This document shows positions 26,256 to 34,309 of a DNA stretch of 64,000 nt, piece by piece. The notes under the pieces are model-generated. The model did no database searches, was not told where the DNA came from, and saw only the letters and a list, made by a program, of their open reading frames with translations. Within the stretch, counting starts at the first letter, position 1. Each line of letters begins with the position of its first letter. Source of the DNA: Pseudoalteromonas sp. MSK9-3 (GTDB lineage: Bacteria; Pseudomonadota; Gammaproteobacteria; Enterobacterales; Alteromonadaceae); the NCBI RefSeq assembly GCF_003590335.1, contig NZ_MIET01000032.1, positions 1 through 64,000 of the forward strand, in the 5' to 3' direction. Made by a program: the position numbers and the translations under genes.

Positions 26256-26978
26256 TTAGCTTGCCTCTTGGACGACGCTTGTTCCTGAAATCAACTCGTG
26301 ATATTTATTTTCTAATGTGTTGATCGAAAGCTGCTTATTATCTAGCAATGTCAGAAGTTGACCTTTATCCATAATGCCTATTTTGTTGGCTAAGGTGTGC
26401 GCACAATAAAAGTCATGCGTTACCATCAAAATCGCGGCACCCTTATTGGCCAGTTGCTCAATAATTTTTATAAACTCGCGTGTCGCACTTGGATCAAGGC
26501 CTGAAGTCGGTTCATCTAGTAGTAACACTTTTGCTTGACGAATAATGGCAAAAGCAATCCCCACCTTTTGTCGCATGCCTTTCGAGTAACTTTTCAAAGA
26601 GTGTTTACGGGCACTTTGCTCCAACCCAGTTTCATCTAATGCGGCATTTATTTGCTCATCTGAAACTTGTAGACCCGATAAGCTGGCAAGATACTTTAAA
26701 TTATCTATGGCATTAAACTCTTGATAAAGGTTAACTTGTTCTGGCAAGTAGACCAATTTGTCTTTGCTGCTGTTATTACTATGAACGTCTGCGCCATCGA
26801 TTAAGGCTTGACCACTGTCAGGGTGCAAAAAATTAAGGAATAAATTAAGCGTGGTACTTTTACCGGCCCCGTTTGCGCCCAATAGACACATAATTTCACC
26901 GGGCGCCACAGTAAAACTCAGGTTATCGAGCACTTGTTTACTGGAAAATGATTTACTTAAATTTATGGCTTCTAACAC
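26256..26978 (-). CDS. ABC transporter ATP-binding protein
   Basis: 240 residues. Walker A GANGAGKST (about 34-42), signature YSKGMRQKVG, Walker B VLLLDEPTSGLD and the switch histidine in MVTHD are all present. It belongs to the single-domain ATPases that serve ABC-2 exporters. It is the first gene of a three-gene minus-strand operon with the two permeases. A palindrome resembling a Zur box lies 111 bases upstream of its start, the same motif found in front of the metallophore genes. Confidence 0.88.
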   Translation of the reverse strand: MLEAINLSKSFSSKQVLDNLSFTVAPGEIMCLLGANGAGKSTTLNLFLNFLHPDSGQALIDGADVHSNNSSKDKLVYLPEQVNLYQEFNAIDNLKYLASLSGLQVSDEQINAALDETGLEQSARKHSLKSYSKGMRQKVGIAFAIIRQAKVLLLDEPTSGLDPSATREFIKIIEQLANKGAAILMVTHDFYCAHTLANKIGIMDKGQLLTLLDNKQLSINTLENKYHELISGTSVVQEAS

Positions 26979-27088
26979 AAAAACACTCCTTTAACGAAAA
27001 ATCCGCTTGCAGCTAAAGTCATGTACGTTTAAAAAGAAGCACATACACCTCTCGCTGAAGCGGGATCTTGGGAAAAATGACTAACAAC

Positions 27089-27106
27089 GTTTAGTTATAA
27101 CATAAC
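27089..27106. promoter_or_regulatory. Zur-like operator, site 1 (upstream of the ABC operon)
   Basis: Matches 16 of 18 positions of the palindrome GTTATGTTATAACATAAC deduced from the sites in this window; the right half is perfect. The core GTTATAAC flanked by AT-rich arms resembles gammaproteobacterial Zur boxes (E. coli consensus around TGTTATANTATAACA), though the central spacing is one base shorter. It lies between the ABC ATPase start and the end of the FcoT-like gene, so it should control the ABC operon. Confidence 0.6.
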
Positions 27107-27135
27107 AACAGTTGTTTAAATAGAAACAATTTAAA

Positions 27136-27588
27136 TTACATAGTAGGTACTAAAAAGCTAGCCGTGCCAGTGAAAGCACCGCCTTCAACGTGAATTTGCG
27201 CATTCTTATAATACACCAACCCTTCTGAAAGCTGCTTTTTACAATGCTTTGGAAAAAAACCCTCAAACCGAACAGCTTCAGTGGTATTTATTGAGCGCTT
27301 AAATTTAATATCTAAATCACGTAAGTACACTTCCCCTGCTTTTTTGGTCATTTTGTTATCCCAGCAACCGTAAATAATGCCGAGCTGAGAAATCCAAATC
27401 ATGGCGCTTTGTGCACTAAAGTGAAATTGACCATCACCTGGCATTTGAAAGTGTTCAACATCAATACGGCCATCGATATATCCAGGCTCTAATGAGACAG
27501 AGCTAAATGACATTCTTTCTTCACGCCAGCCATTTTCTAAATAGTCTGACATATACGCACGCTGCTGATCTGAAGTAAGTTGAATCAT
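27136..27588 (-). CDS. FcoT-like hotdog-fold protein (putative thioesterase)
   Basis: 150 residues, the right size for a single hotdog domain. FHFSAQSAMIWISQLGIIYGC looks like the long central helix of the fold, followed by strands such as EVYLRDLDIKFKRSI and EGLVYYKNAQIHVEGGAFTGTASFLVP. The overall pattern resembles FcoT-family thioesterases, the family that also occurs in the mycobacterial/streptomycete isonitrile-lipopeptide clusters. Start supported by AAGGAA before the ATG. Last gene of the nicotianamine-synthase-like operon, 15 bases after the MFS gene. A role in acylating or deacylating the metallophore is inference; a FabZ-like dehydratase is the alternative. Confidence 0.5.
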   Translation of the reverse strand: MIQLTSDQQRAYMSDYLENGWREERMSFSSVSLEPGYIDGRIDVEHFQMPGDGQFHFSAQSAMIWISQLGIIYGCWDNKMTKKAGEVYLRDLDIKFKRSINTTEAVRFEGFFPKHCKKQLSEGLVYYKNAQIHVEGGAFTGTASFLVPTM

Positions 27589-27603
27589 AATGTGTTCCTT
27601 AAC

Positions 27604-28875
27604 TTAATGGGTAGATGGGTTAGTTAACTGACTGTCTTCTTGCTCGACATGTTTGGGCATTAGCAACGTATGTAATACTGCGGTTACTAGGCCAGTCGCC
27701 ATTAAGCAATACCATGCTAACTGTTCGCTAATATCAGCAAGGTCAAATGCAAAACCAACGATACTGCTGCCCGCAATAAGCCCAATGCCAGCAAATAGGT
27801 AGAAAAACCCATAATGTGTGGCCACAGACTTGTTGTTTGCCAGATCAGATATCTGGCTCATAATAAAGGGAAAACTCACCATAGTACCGACAGTAAAAAC
27901 GACTGCAAGTACACTTAATGGGACGTAATAAAGTAAGCCAGTTTGAAATGGCCAATTGGGTATTAAAGTAGCGAAAGATAAGCCCATTAATGCAATACCA
28001 ATACTGATCCAATGCTGCGGCGTTAACCAACGCTCACAAATTCGGGTCACTGGAAATTGTAAAAAAATAGAGATAATCGCACACAAGGTAAGTACCCACG
28101 CAACATCCTGTTGCGCACCCGCTTGATTAACAATATGAATTGGGATCGCAAACGAGATTTGATTGATGAGCATAAAATATCCCATCATAATGGCTGAAAA
28201 CTTTAAAAACCCTCGGTTGCTAAGGACACCCGACACCATCGTTTTAATATTACTTTTTTCACCTGTATTAGAGGCTGGCTTAGCGCTCTTTGCTTTCGAT
28301 GCGCTAGGTAATAAAACACTAAAAACAATGGTAAAAAGTAAAAATGGCAGCGCAGCTGCGACGCATAAAATGTCAAACCCAACATTAAGAAGCAATAAGC
28401 CACACACAGGTCCCAAGAGCTCACCACCATTTCGTGCAACCCCCACCAGCGAAAACATTTGTGCTCTGCTTAACGTCTCTTGTTTAGCAAAATACGCTTG
28501 AGCTGCAGGGGTAAATAATGCACCCGCAAAGCCCGTTAAAAACGCTGCAAGAAATAGCACCGGGGTAACATCTGCAAATAAAAATAAGCAAAAGCCAATC
28601 GCACGCAATAAGCAACCAATGACAATCAGTGGCTTAGCACCATATAAATCAGCGAGTAACCCTCCGACTAAAAATAGACCTTGCTGACAAAATGAGCGAA
28701 CGCCCAAGACAATACCAACCAAAGTGGCACTGAGCAGCAAGTCTTGCTTTAAATAACCTGCTAGAAATGGGATCAGCATGTAAAAACCCAGATTAAAAAT
28801 AAACGCCGCAGATAACATCCAACGGTATTGGCTACTGAGTTTTAAATAAGATGAAAAAATAGACATTGAGGTCAC
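27604..28875 (-). CDS. MFS transporter, probable metallophore exporter
   Basis: 423 residues with 12 predicted membrane segments and MFS signatures (GIVLGVRSFCQQGLFLVGGLLADLYGAKP around loop 2-3, GFAGALFTPAAQAYFA later). The GTG start overlaps the TGA stop of the nicotianamine-synthase-like gene (GTGA), implying tight coupling; an ATG nine bases further in is an alternative. In staphylococci the MFS protein CntE exports staphylopine from a comparable locus. Export of the product of the upstream synthase is therefore the likely role. Confidence 0.8.
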   Translation of the reverse strand: MTSMSIFSSYLKLSSQYRWMLSAAFIFNLGFYMLIPFLAGYLKQDLLLSATLVGIVLGVRSFCQQGLFLVGGLLADLYGAKPLIVIGCLLRAIGFCLFLFADVTPVLFLAAFLTGFAGALFTPAAQAYFAKQETLSRAQMFSLVGVARNGGELLGPVCGLLLLNVGFDILCVAAALPFLLFTIVFSVLLPSASKAKSAKPASNTGEKSNIKTMVSGVLSNRGFLKFSAIMMGYFMLINQISFAIPIHIVNQAGAQQDVAWVLTLCAIISIFLQFPVTRICERWLTPQHWISIGIALMGLSFATLIPNWPFQTGLLYYVPLSVLAVVFTVGTMVSFPFIMSQISDLANNKSVATHYGFFYLFAGIGLIAGSSIVGFAFDLADISEQLAWYCLMATGLVTAVLHTLLMPKHVEQEDSQLTNPSTH

Positions 28876-29693
28876 TCAGGCTTTTGAGCTATCAAAATAG
28901 AATGAAAATTATCTGCGTAAGTTTGTACTTTCAATTTTAGCTGAAATGGCAACAGAGCTTGTTCATTGGTACTTGGATAAAGCAATGTACGCAAATTATA
29001 CGCAGTGCGAATGACTAAATGCGCACCAGGACGCATGTTTTCAAATAAGTGCTGAATAATTTTGCCTTTGATTTTTTCATCACCCACCAAAGCAGCAAGC
29101 CATATGACGTCATACTGGTCTAGCTGTTCTTGCACACATACGTCGTTGTGAATAAATGCCATTTGATTGTCTGGCTGTAACGCGTCACACACAGATTTGC
29201 CTAATAACAAATCAGGTTGATTAATATCAAGGTTATCTACGGCTAACCCAGCATTAAACAAAGCCAAAGATGTTAATGGCAAAGCGCCCGATCCAACCAT
29301 AAGCACCCGATTCACAGCATCACTAGATAGTGAGTTAATCGCACTTATCTCAAGGGTTGTAGCTCGCTCATAATGCTGATAATACGGGTATTCTTGTGTT
29401 AATAGCGCGTGTGCATCTTCGCTTTCTACCAGTCGTTCAGCCCAGTGCCTTTCATACAAACTCGACGCCTGGCTAAACAACTGCTGGATCCCTGGTTTAA
29501 TGTCTTGAATTTGCGGTTGCGCCAACACATGATCTGCAAATTCGCTGCCGTGTTCATTCGACAGTAAATCTAAAAATCCATGAAATTTAACCATGCTGTC
29601 TGGCGTGATTGAAAGTGCAGACATCGCTTTAATATTTTTGTACCCATCGGCTATCAAGGCCGCATGGGTAGTTACAGAGTGAGGTATGTTCAT
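28872..29693 (-). CDS. Nicotianamine-synthase-like (CntL-type) aminobutanoyl transferase
   Basis: 273 residues. Family hallmarks are visible in order: YPYYQHYERATTLE (102-114), the SAM-binding loop MVGSGALPLTS (132-142), DNLDIN (153-158), DVIWLAALVG (195-204), MRPGAHLVIRTA (220-231) and the terminal HSILIAQK. These match nicotianamine synthase and the bacterial CntL enzymes, which transfer aminobutanoate from S-adenosylmethionine to an amino group to build metal chelators (nicotianamine, staphylopine, pseudopaline). First gene of an operon with an MFS exporter and an FcoT-like protein. A near-perfect Zur-like palindrome lies 30 bases upstream. No opine dehydrogenase or histidine racemase is nearby, so the product is probably not a classical opine metallophore. 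Confidence 0.8.
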   Translation of the reverse strand: MNIPHSVTTHAALIADGYKNIKAMSALSITPDSMVKFHGFLDLLSNEHGSEFADHVLAQPQIQDIKPGIQQLFSQASSLYERHWAERLVESEDAHALLTQEYPYYQHYERATTLEISAINSLSSDAVNRVLMVGSGALPLTSLALFNAGLAVDNLDINQPDLLLGKSVCDALQPDNQMAFIHNDVCVQEQLDQYDVIWLAALVGDEKIKGKIIQHLFENMRPGAHLVIRTAYNLRTLLYPSTNEQALLPFQLKLKVQTYADNFHSILIAQKPE

Positions 29694-29722
29694 AAGTTAG
29701 TTGTTACTGCATTGCCCCTATT

Positions 29723-29740
29723 TTTATGTTATAACATAAC
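29723..29740. promoter_or_regulatory. Zur-like operator, site 2 (between the synthase and RND operons)
   Basis: TTTATGTTATAACATAAC matches 17 of 18 positions of a perfect 18-bp palindrome; the inner 16 bases TTATGTTATAACATAA are perfectly symmetrical. It lies 30 bases upstream of the nicotianamine-synthase-like start and 119 bases upstream of the divergent RND adaptor, so it can control both. Its resemblance to Zur boxes and the metallophore context support a zinc-responsive regulator. Fur or another FUR-family protein is the alternative. Confidence 0.68.
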
Positions 29741-29858
29741 CCATGAGTTACCTATATGTAAATTGGTTTTTATGATTATTTTCATTAATCTTAGCGCCTT
29801 AAATTAAAATGGTAACAACCTGTTTACTTTTAACATAATTAGTAATAGAGACTTAGGC

Positions 29859-31028
29859 ATGACAATTACAAAAAACACGTCATTTTTTATGCGCTACAAA
29901 CGCGTTTGTATCCTGCTGTTGGTGTTGCTTAGCGGCGTTATCGCTTGTGTTGGGCTGTTTACAATGGCAAGCGACACCGTACAACTTAATCCCGAAGTAG
30001 ATACTCGGCCAAAAGTCTCTGCGCGCACAATTCGCCCTATTGATTACCAAACAACACTTAGTCTATCTGGTGTATTTAAACCCGCAGAACAAACTGATAT
30101 TGCCTTCGAACTGTCAGGTAAGGTGGCGTCTCTACATCCAAGCTTTGTCGTTGGAGGCATTGTTAAACAAGGCGATTTACTGGCGACGCTGGATCCGTTT
30201 GATTATAAAACACAAGTCTTAGAAAAACAGGCAAGCTTTGCCTTAGCACAAGCCCACTTATCTGAAGAACTCGCCAAGGCTGAAGTCGCTAAAAAAGAAT
30301 GGGCTAACAGTGCACATATCCCCGCTTTAGCCCTAAGAGAGCCACAAGTAGCAAGTGCACAAGCACAGCTAAAAGCTGCAAAAGCCAGTCTGTCTCTGGC
30401 TGAAAAAAACCTCTCTCGAACTCAATATTTCGCGCCTTATGATGCCCTCATAGCAGCACGTAGCGTAGGCCTTGGGCAAGTTATTTCAAAAGGAGAAATG
30501 CTTGGACAAATCGTGAATTTAAGCTTCGGAGAAATACATATCCCCATAGCGGGATTTGAACAACCCTTTATCCCTGCTCTCCCAGCAAATAACGTGCAAG
30601 TCCACAGTGACAATGTGCAACGACAAGGTATTTTAACTCGCCACACAGGTCAGTTTAATGATGTAACAAGAATGGCTTACTACATCGTCAAGGTTAACGA
30701 CCCCTATGCACTCAACAGCCAAGAAGAGCCACTCTATTTCGGCCAATTTCTAGCCGTAAATATACCAGGTAAAATCCTTAAAAATGTTATCAAAGTGCCA
30801 CAAGAGTGGGTCAAAAACCAAACACTGTGGCTACTCAATACGGATGGCACCTTAGTAAAAAACTCAGTGACAGTGGTAAGAGAAGAGCATGGCTTTGCAT
30901 TGCTTAAAGCACCAACAGGTATCAACCACCAAATCGTTACTCAACTCCCTGAGTACCCTCAATCAGGCATGCAAGTTAAACGCTGGCCTCACGATACCCA
31001 GCTAGCCGAGCGAGGAGAAAAACAATGA
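29859..31028 (+). CDS. RND efflux periplasmic adaptor subunit (HlyD family)
   Basis: 389 residues with an N-terminal membrane anchor (about 12-33). The lipoyl-type halves are visible (ELSGKVASLHPSFVVGGIVKQGDLLATLD, and the return strand APYDALIAARSVGLGQVISKGEMLGQI) around a helical hairpin rich in Ala/Gln. These adaptors link an inner-membrane RND pump to an outer-membrane channel. The ATG of the pump gene overlaps its stop (ATGA). It is divergent from the metallophore synthesis operon and shares the operator between them. No TolC-like channel gene is present in the window. Confidence 0.87.
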   Translation: MTITKNTSFFMRYKRVCILLLVLLSGVIACVGLFTMASDTVQLNPEVDTRPKVSARTIRPIDYQTTLSLSGVFKPAEQTDIAFELSGKVASLHPSFVVGGIVKQGDLLATLDPFDYKTQVLEKQASFALAQAHLSEELAKAEVAKKEWANSAHIPALALREPQVASAQAQLKAAKASLSLAEKNLSRTQYFAPYDALIAARSVGLGQVISKGEMLGQIVNLSFGEIHIPIAGFEQPFIPALPANNVQVHSDNVQRQGILTRHTGQFNDVTRMAYYIVKVNDPYALNSQEEPLYFGQFLAVNIPGKILKNVIKVPQEWVKNQTLWLLNTDGTLVKNSVTVVREEHGFALLKAPTGINHQIVTQLPEYPQSGMQVKRWPHDTQLAERGEKQ

Positions 31029-34000
31029 CCCAGCAACACGGTCTTATCGCCTATTTTGTGCGCCACCCTGTCGCGGCAAACTTGTTAATGTTATTGATAG
31101 TATGTATGGGCGTATTGAGCTATCAGAGTATACAGCGACAAACCTTTCCAGTCTCTGACAATCATAAAGTCACCATTCAAGCGACTCAGTTAGGGGCATC
31201 CGTTAAAGAGGTTGAAGAAAATATACTATTAAAAATAGAGCAGGCCTTAAAACCTCAAATAGGAATAAAGCGGGTATTAAGCAGCGCAACACCGTCACAA
31301 GCCAAAGTAGAAGTTGAGCTCAATAGCGGTGAAAACATTGCCGCTAGACTCGATGAGATCAAGCTCAAGTTAGACAGTATTGCCAGCTTCCCAATTGCAA
31401 TGGAACCGCTACTTATTTTTGAAAATGCGCAACAGCAGCGTGCCCTCAGTATTGTGGTATCAGGCCTGTCAGATCCCCTCTTACTTAAAAAGCTGGGGAA
31501 TGAGATCAAAACCGAGCTACTGCAGCTCAAAGACATTTCCCATGTTAACTTATCTGCAATGCCAAACTATGAAGTGTCTATTGAGATTTCCCCAATAAAG
31601 TTGCGAGAATTCAGCCTTAGTTTGTCACAAGTAGTCCAAGCCATACAGTCACACTCAGACAACCTGTCCGCAGGACATATTAAAACCTCTAACGGTAATA
31701 TTTATTTAAGATTAGAAGAGCGTCGTTACCATGGCGATGACCTGTTAAATCTTCCTGTGGTTTCTGGCTTACTAGGCGAGACCATTCGTTTAAAAGACAT
31801 TGCAACGATTAAAGATGGGTTTACCGAAACCTTAGATGAAGGTCGGCTCAATGGCGAGCGTGCCGTTTACATTATGGTCGATGCATCAAAAGAGCAATCA
31901 CTCACACATGTTGTTACTACCGCGCAAGCTTACCTAGCTGAAAAGCGCCGCTCGCTGCCCAGTGAAATTGAACTCTATGAGTTTGTTGATGTAACATTTT
32001 ACTTAGAGGGCCGTTTAAACATGATGCTAGAGAACCTTGCTCAAGGTGCCATTTTAGTATTCATTCTGCTGGCTGTCTTTTTACGAACAAGACTTGCGAT
32101 TTGGGTCATGATTGGCCTGCCAGTCTCAATGCTTGGCGCTTTTTGGTTAATGCCATGGCTTGGCATAACGATTAACTTGGTGTCTTTATTTGCCTTTATT
32201 ATGGTACTGGGCATCGTGGTTGATGATGCGATAGTCATAGGAGAAAGTGTCTGTGACCAAGTTGAAAGCCATGGCCATGACAACGAGCAAGTAATACTCG
32301 GCACGCATAAAGTGGCTATGCCAGCCACATTTGGGGTATTGACCACCATCGCCATATTTATGCCATTTATGTTAAGTACGGGACCTAACTCAGGGCAATT
32401 TATTGCTATCGCGGGGGTCTGTATTTTATGCTTGCTGTTCAGCTTAGTAGAATCTAAATTGATTTTACCCGCGCACCTCGCCCACACACGTATGCCTAGC
32501 CTTCCTAACTCACACTGGCGAGTACGTTTTAATAATCGTCTGCAACACCTATTAAACAGCCGCTTTAAACCAGTATTAAAGTCATGTATTCATCACCGAT
32601 ATGCAGTTATTTTGGCGTTTGTTTCACTGCTCATTGTTACTGTCTGTTTAATCGTTACCGGGTTAGTACGATTTGTGGCAGTACCCAAAGTGCCGCACGA
32701 CTTCCCTTCTATTAATATTCAAATGAACCAAAATGTTTCTGAAGCACAGACTTTAGCTGCCGTAAAAGAGATTGAAGCGATGATCCAGCGTGTTGAGCGT
32801 GACACCATTGCACAAACTAACCAGCCTATGATGAGAACGATGTACACCCGTATTGATCACCTAACTGAGGCTGAAATTGTGGTGCCATTGGTTGCAGAAG
32901 CAGACCGTCCGTTCGACACATTCGAACTCGCCAGACGCTGGCAAGCTGAATTGCCAAACATACCTGGTGTGAAAAAGTTCACCATTGAGTCAGACGTTAT
33001 TGATATTGCAGAAAAAGGAGATTTGGAATACCGGCTGTTTGCAGACGACATACAAACATTACAGCGTGCCAGCCAAGACTTTATTGCCCAGCTGACTCAA
33101 ATAAAAGGCGTACACAGTGTTTATTCTTCGATGGACAGTGCGCAAACAGAATACAAAGTAAAACTCAAGCCCATTGCTTATCAGCTACAACTGGATGCTA
33201 AAACCGTCACAGAACAAGTCGCAGCAAAGTTTTACGGCCTTGAGCTGCAACGCGTTATGCGTGAAGGCCAAGAAGTCATATTTATGGTACGAGGCGCACG
33301 CACCGACAGGGAGAACATCAGCGCGTTGGCGCAAACCCTTATCACCTTGCCTAATGGCGAGCAGGTGTTTTTTGGTGATATTGCAAACACCATCGAAGCG
33401 CCAAGTGTCGCTAAAATAGACAGAGAGCAAGGCTTTCAAGTGGTGACTATCAGCGCAAACGTTGATGCACAACAAGCGCAGTTAAGTAACGTATCGAACA
33501 AGATAGAAGCCGATATTCTACCTGCGGTGACAAGTCGTTATACTGGTGTGACAACTCAGCTCGGCAGTACCTTACTAGATCAGCGCAACGAACGCAGTCA
33601 AATGCTGACTTTTGCGTTAGTCGGTTTGCTGGTTATTTACTTATTACTAGCCTTACCCCTTAAAAGCTATGTGCAGCCATTGATTGTGATGTCTGTTATT
33701 CCGTTTTCAGTGATTGGTGCGTTATGGGGGCATTTCTTGTTCGGTTATACATTAAGCATCATGTCAGTTTTTGGGATTGTGGCAGCCGCAGGTGTGGTAA
33801 TAAATGATTCATTGGTCATGACTGATGTCATAAACCGAAACCGCGCCAAAGGTGTCGCATTAAACGACGCCGTCGTACAGGCAAGCATTTCACGCTTTAG
33901 GGCAATCCTACTGACATCATTGACCACCTTTTTTGGGCTTGTGCCCATCATGTTCGAATCAAGCTTACAGGCACAATTTGTGATCCCGACCGCCATCTCT

Positions 34001-34129
34001 TTGAGCTTTTCAGTGCTCTTTGCAACAGTAGTAACCCTTATCATGGTGCCATGTTTATATGCGGTACTAGAAGATGTAAAACGCCTGCACTTACCCTTGA
34101 TGCGCAAGTTCAAAATACAAAACGCTTAG
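31025..34129 (+). CDS. RND efflux pump, AcrB/MexB-like permease
   Basis: 1034 residues, normal for the family. Twelve membrane segments in the usual 1+5 / 1+5 layout with two large periplasmic loops. The proton-relay aspartates are present in LGIVVDDAIVIGESV. The first half has the typical RQTFPVSDNHKVTIQATQLGAS entry and the second half GVVINDSLVMTDVINR. It likely exports small molecules with the adjacent adaptor. Because its operon shares a Zur-like operator with the synthase operon, secretion or recycling of the metallophore is a reasonable hypothesis; multidrug export is the alternative. Confidence 0.88.
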   Translation: MTQQHGLIAYFVRHPVAANLLMLLIVCMGVLSYQSIQRQTFPVSDNHKVTIQATQLGASVKEVEENILLKIEQALKPQIGIKRVLSSATPSQAKVEVELNSGENIAARLDEIKLKLDSIASFPIAMEPLLIFENAQQQRALSIVVSGLSDPLLLKKLGNEIKTELLQLKDISHVNLSAMPNYEVSIEISPIKLREFSLSLSQVVQAIQSHSDNLSAGHIKTSNGNIYLRLEERRYHGDDLLNLPVVSGLLGETIRLKDIATIKDGFTETLDEGRLNGERAVYIMVDASKEQSLTHVVTTAQAYLAEKRRSLPSEIELYEFVDVTFYLEGRLNMMLENLAQGAILVFILLAVFLRTRLAIWVMIGLPVSMLGAFWLMPWLGITINLVSLFAFIMVLGIVVDDAIVIGESVCDQVESHGHDNEQVILGTHKVAMPATFGVLTTIAIFMPFMLSTGPNSGQFIAIAGVCILCLLFSLVESKLILPAHLAHTRMPSLPNSHWRVRFNNRLQHLLNSRFKPVLKSCIHHRYAVILAFVSLLIVTVCLIVTGLVRFVAVPKVPHDFPSINIQMNQNVSEAQTLAAVKEIEAMIQRVERDTIAQTNQPMMRTMYTRIDHLTEAEIVVPLVAEADRPFDTFELARRWQAELPNIPGVKKFTIESDVIDIAEKGDLEYRLFADDIQTLQRASQDFIAQLTQIKGVHSVYSSMDSAQTEYKVKLKPIAYQLQLDAKTVTEQVAAKFYGLELQRVMREGQEVIFMVRGARTDRENISALAQTLITLPNGEQVFFGDIANTIEAPSVAKIDREQGFQVVTISANVDAQQAQLSNVSNKIEADILPAVTSRYTGVTTQLGSTLLDQRNERSQMLTFALVGLLVIYLLLALPLKSYVQPLIVMSVIPFSVIGALWGHFLFGYTLSIMSVFGIVAAAGVVINDSLVMTDVINRNRAKGVALNDAVVQASISRFRAILLTSLTTFFGLVPIMFESSLQAQFVIPTAISLSFSVLFATVVTLIMVPCLYAVLEDVKRLHLPLMRKFKIQNA

Positions 34130-34257
34130 TCGTGGGTCAATGTATAAACTACACATAGGCGAATGTTACAAAGAAGCGAGAGTTAAAAGTTATCAGCGAC
34201 CATAAAATGAAGAAAACAAAAAGGTAATAATACTAAAGCTTAAGAACCCGTAAAAAG

Positions 34258-34290
34258 ACATGCCTTGGTAAATGAGTTACCAAGGCATGT
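34258..34290. terminator. Bidirectional terminator between the RND pump and the receptor gene
   Basis: Perfect 14-bp stem ACATGCCTTGGTAA / TTACCAAGGCATGT with a 5-base loop. On the minus strand it is followed by CTTTTTAC, on the plus strand by TTATATT. It lies between convergent genes. Confidence 0.85.
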
Positions 34291-34309
34291 TTATATTAGA
34301 ACTTATAAA

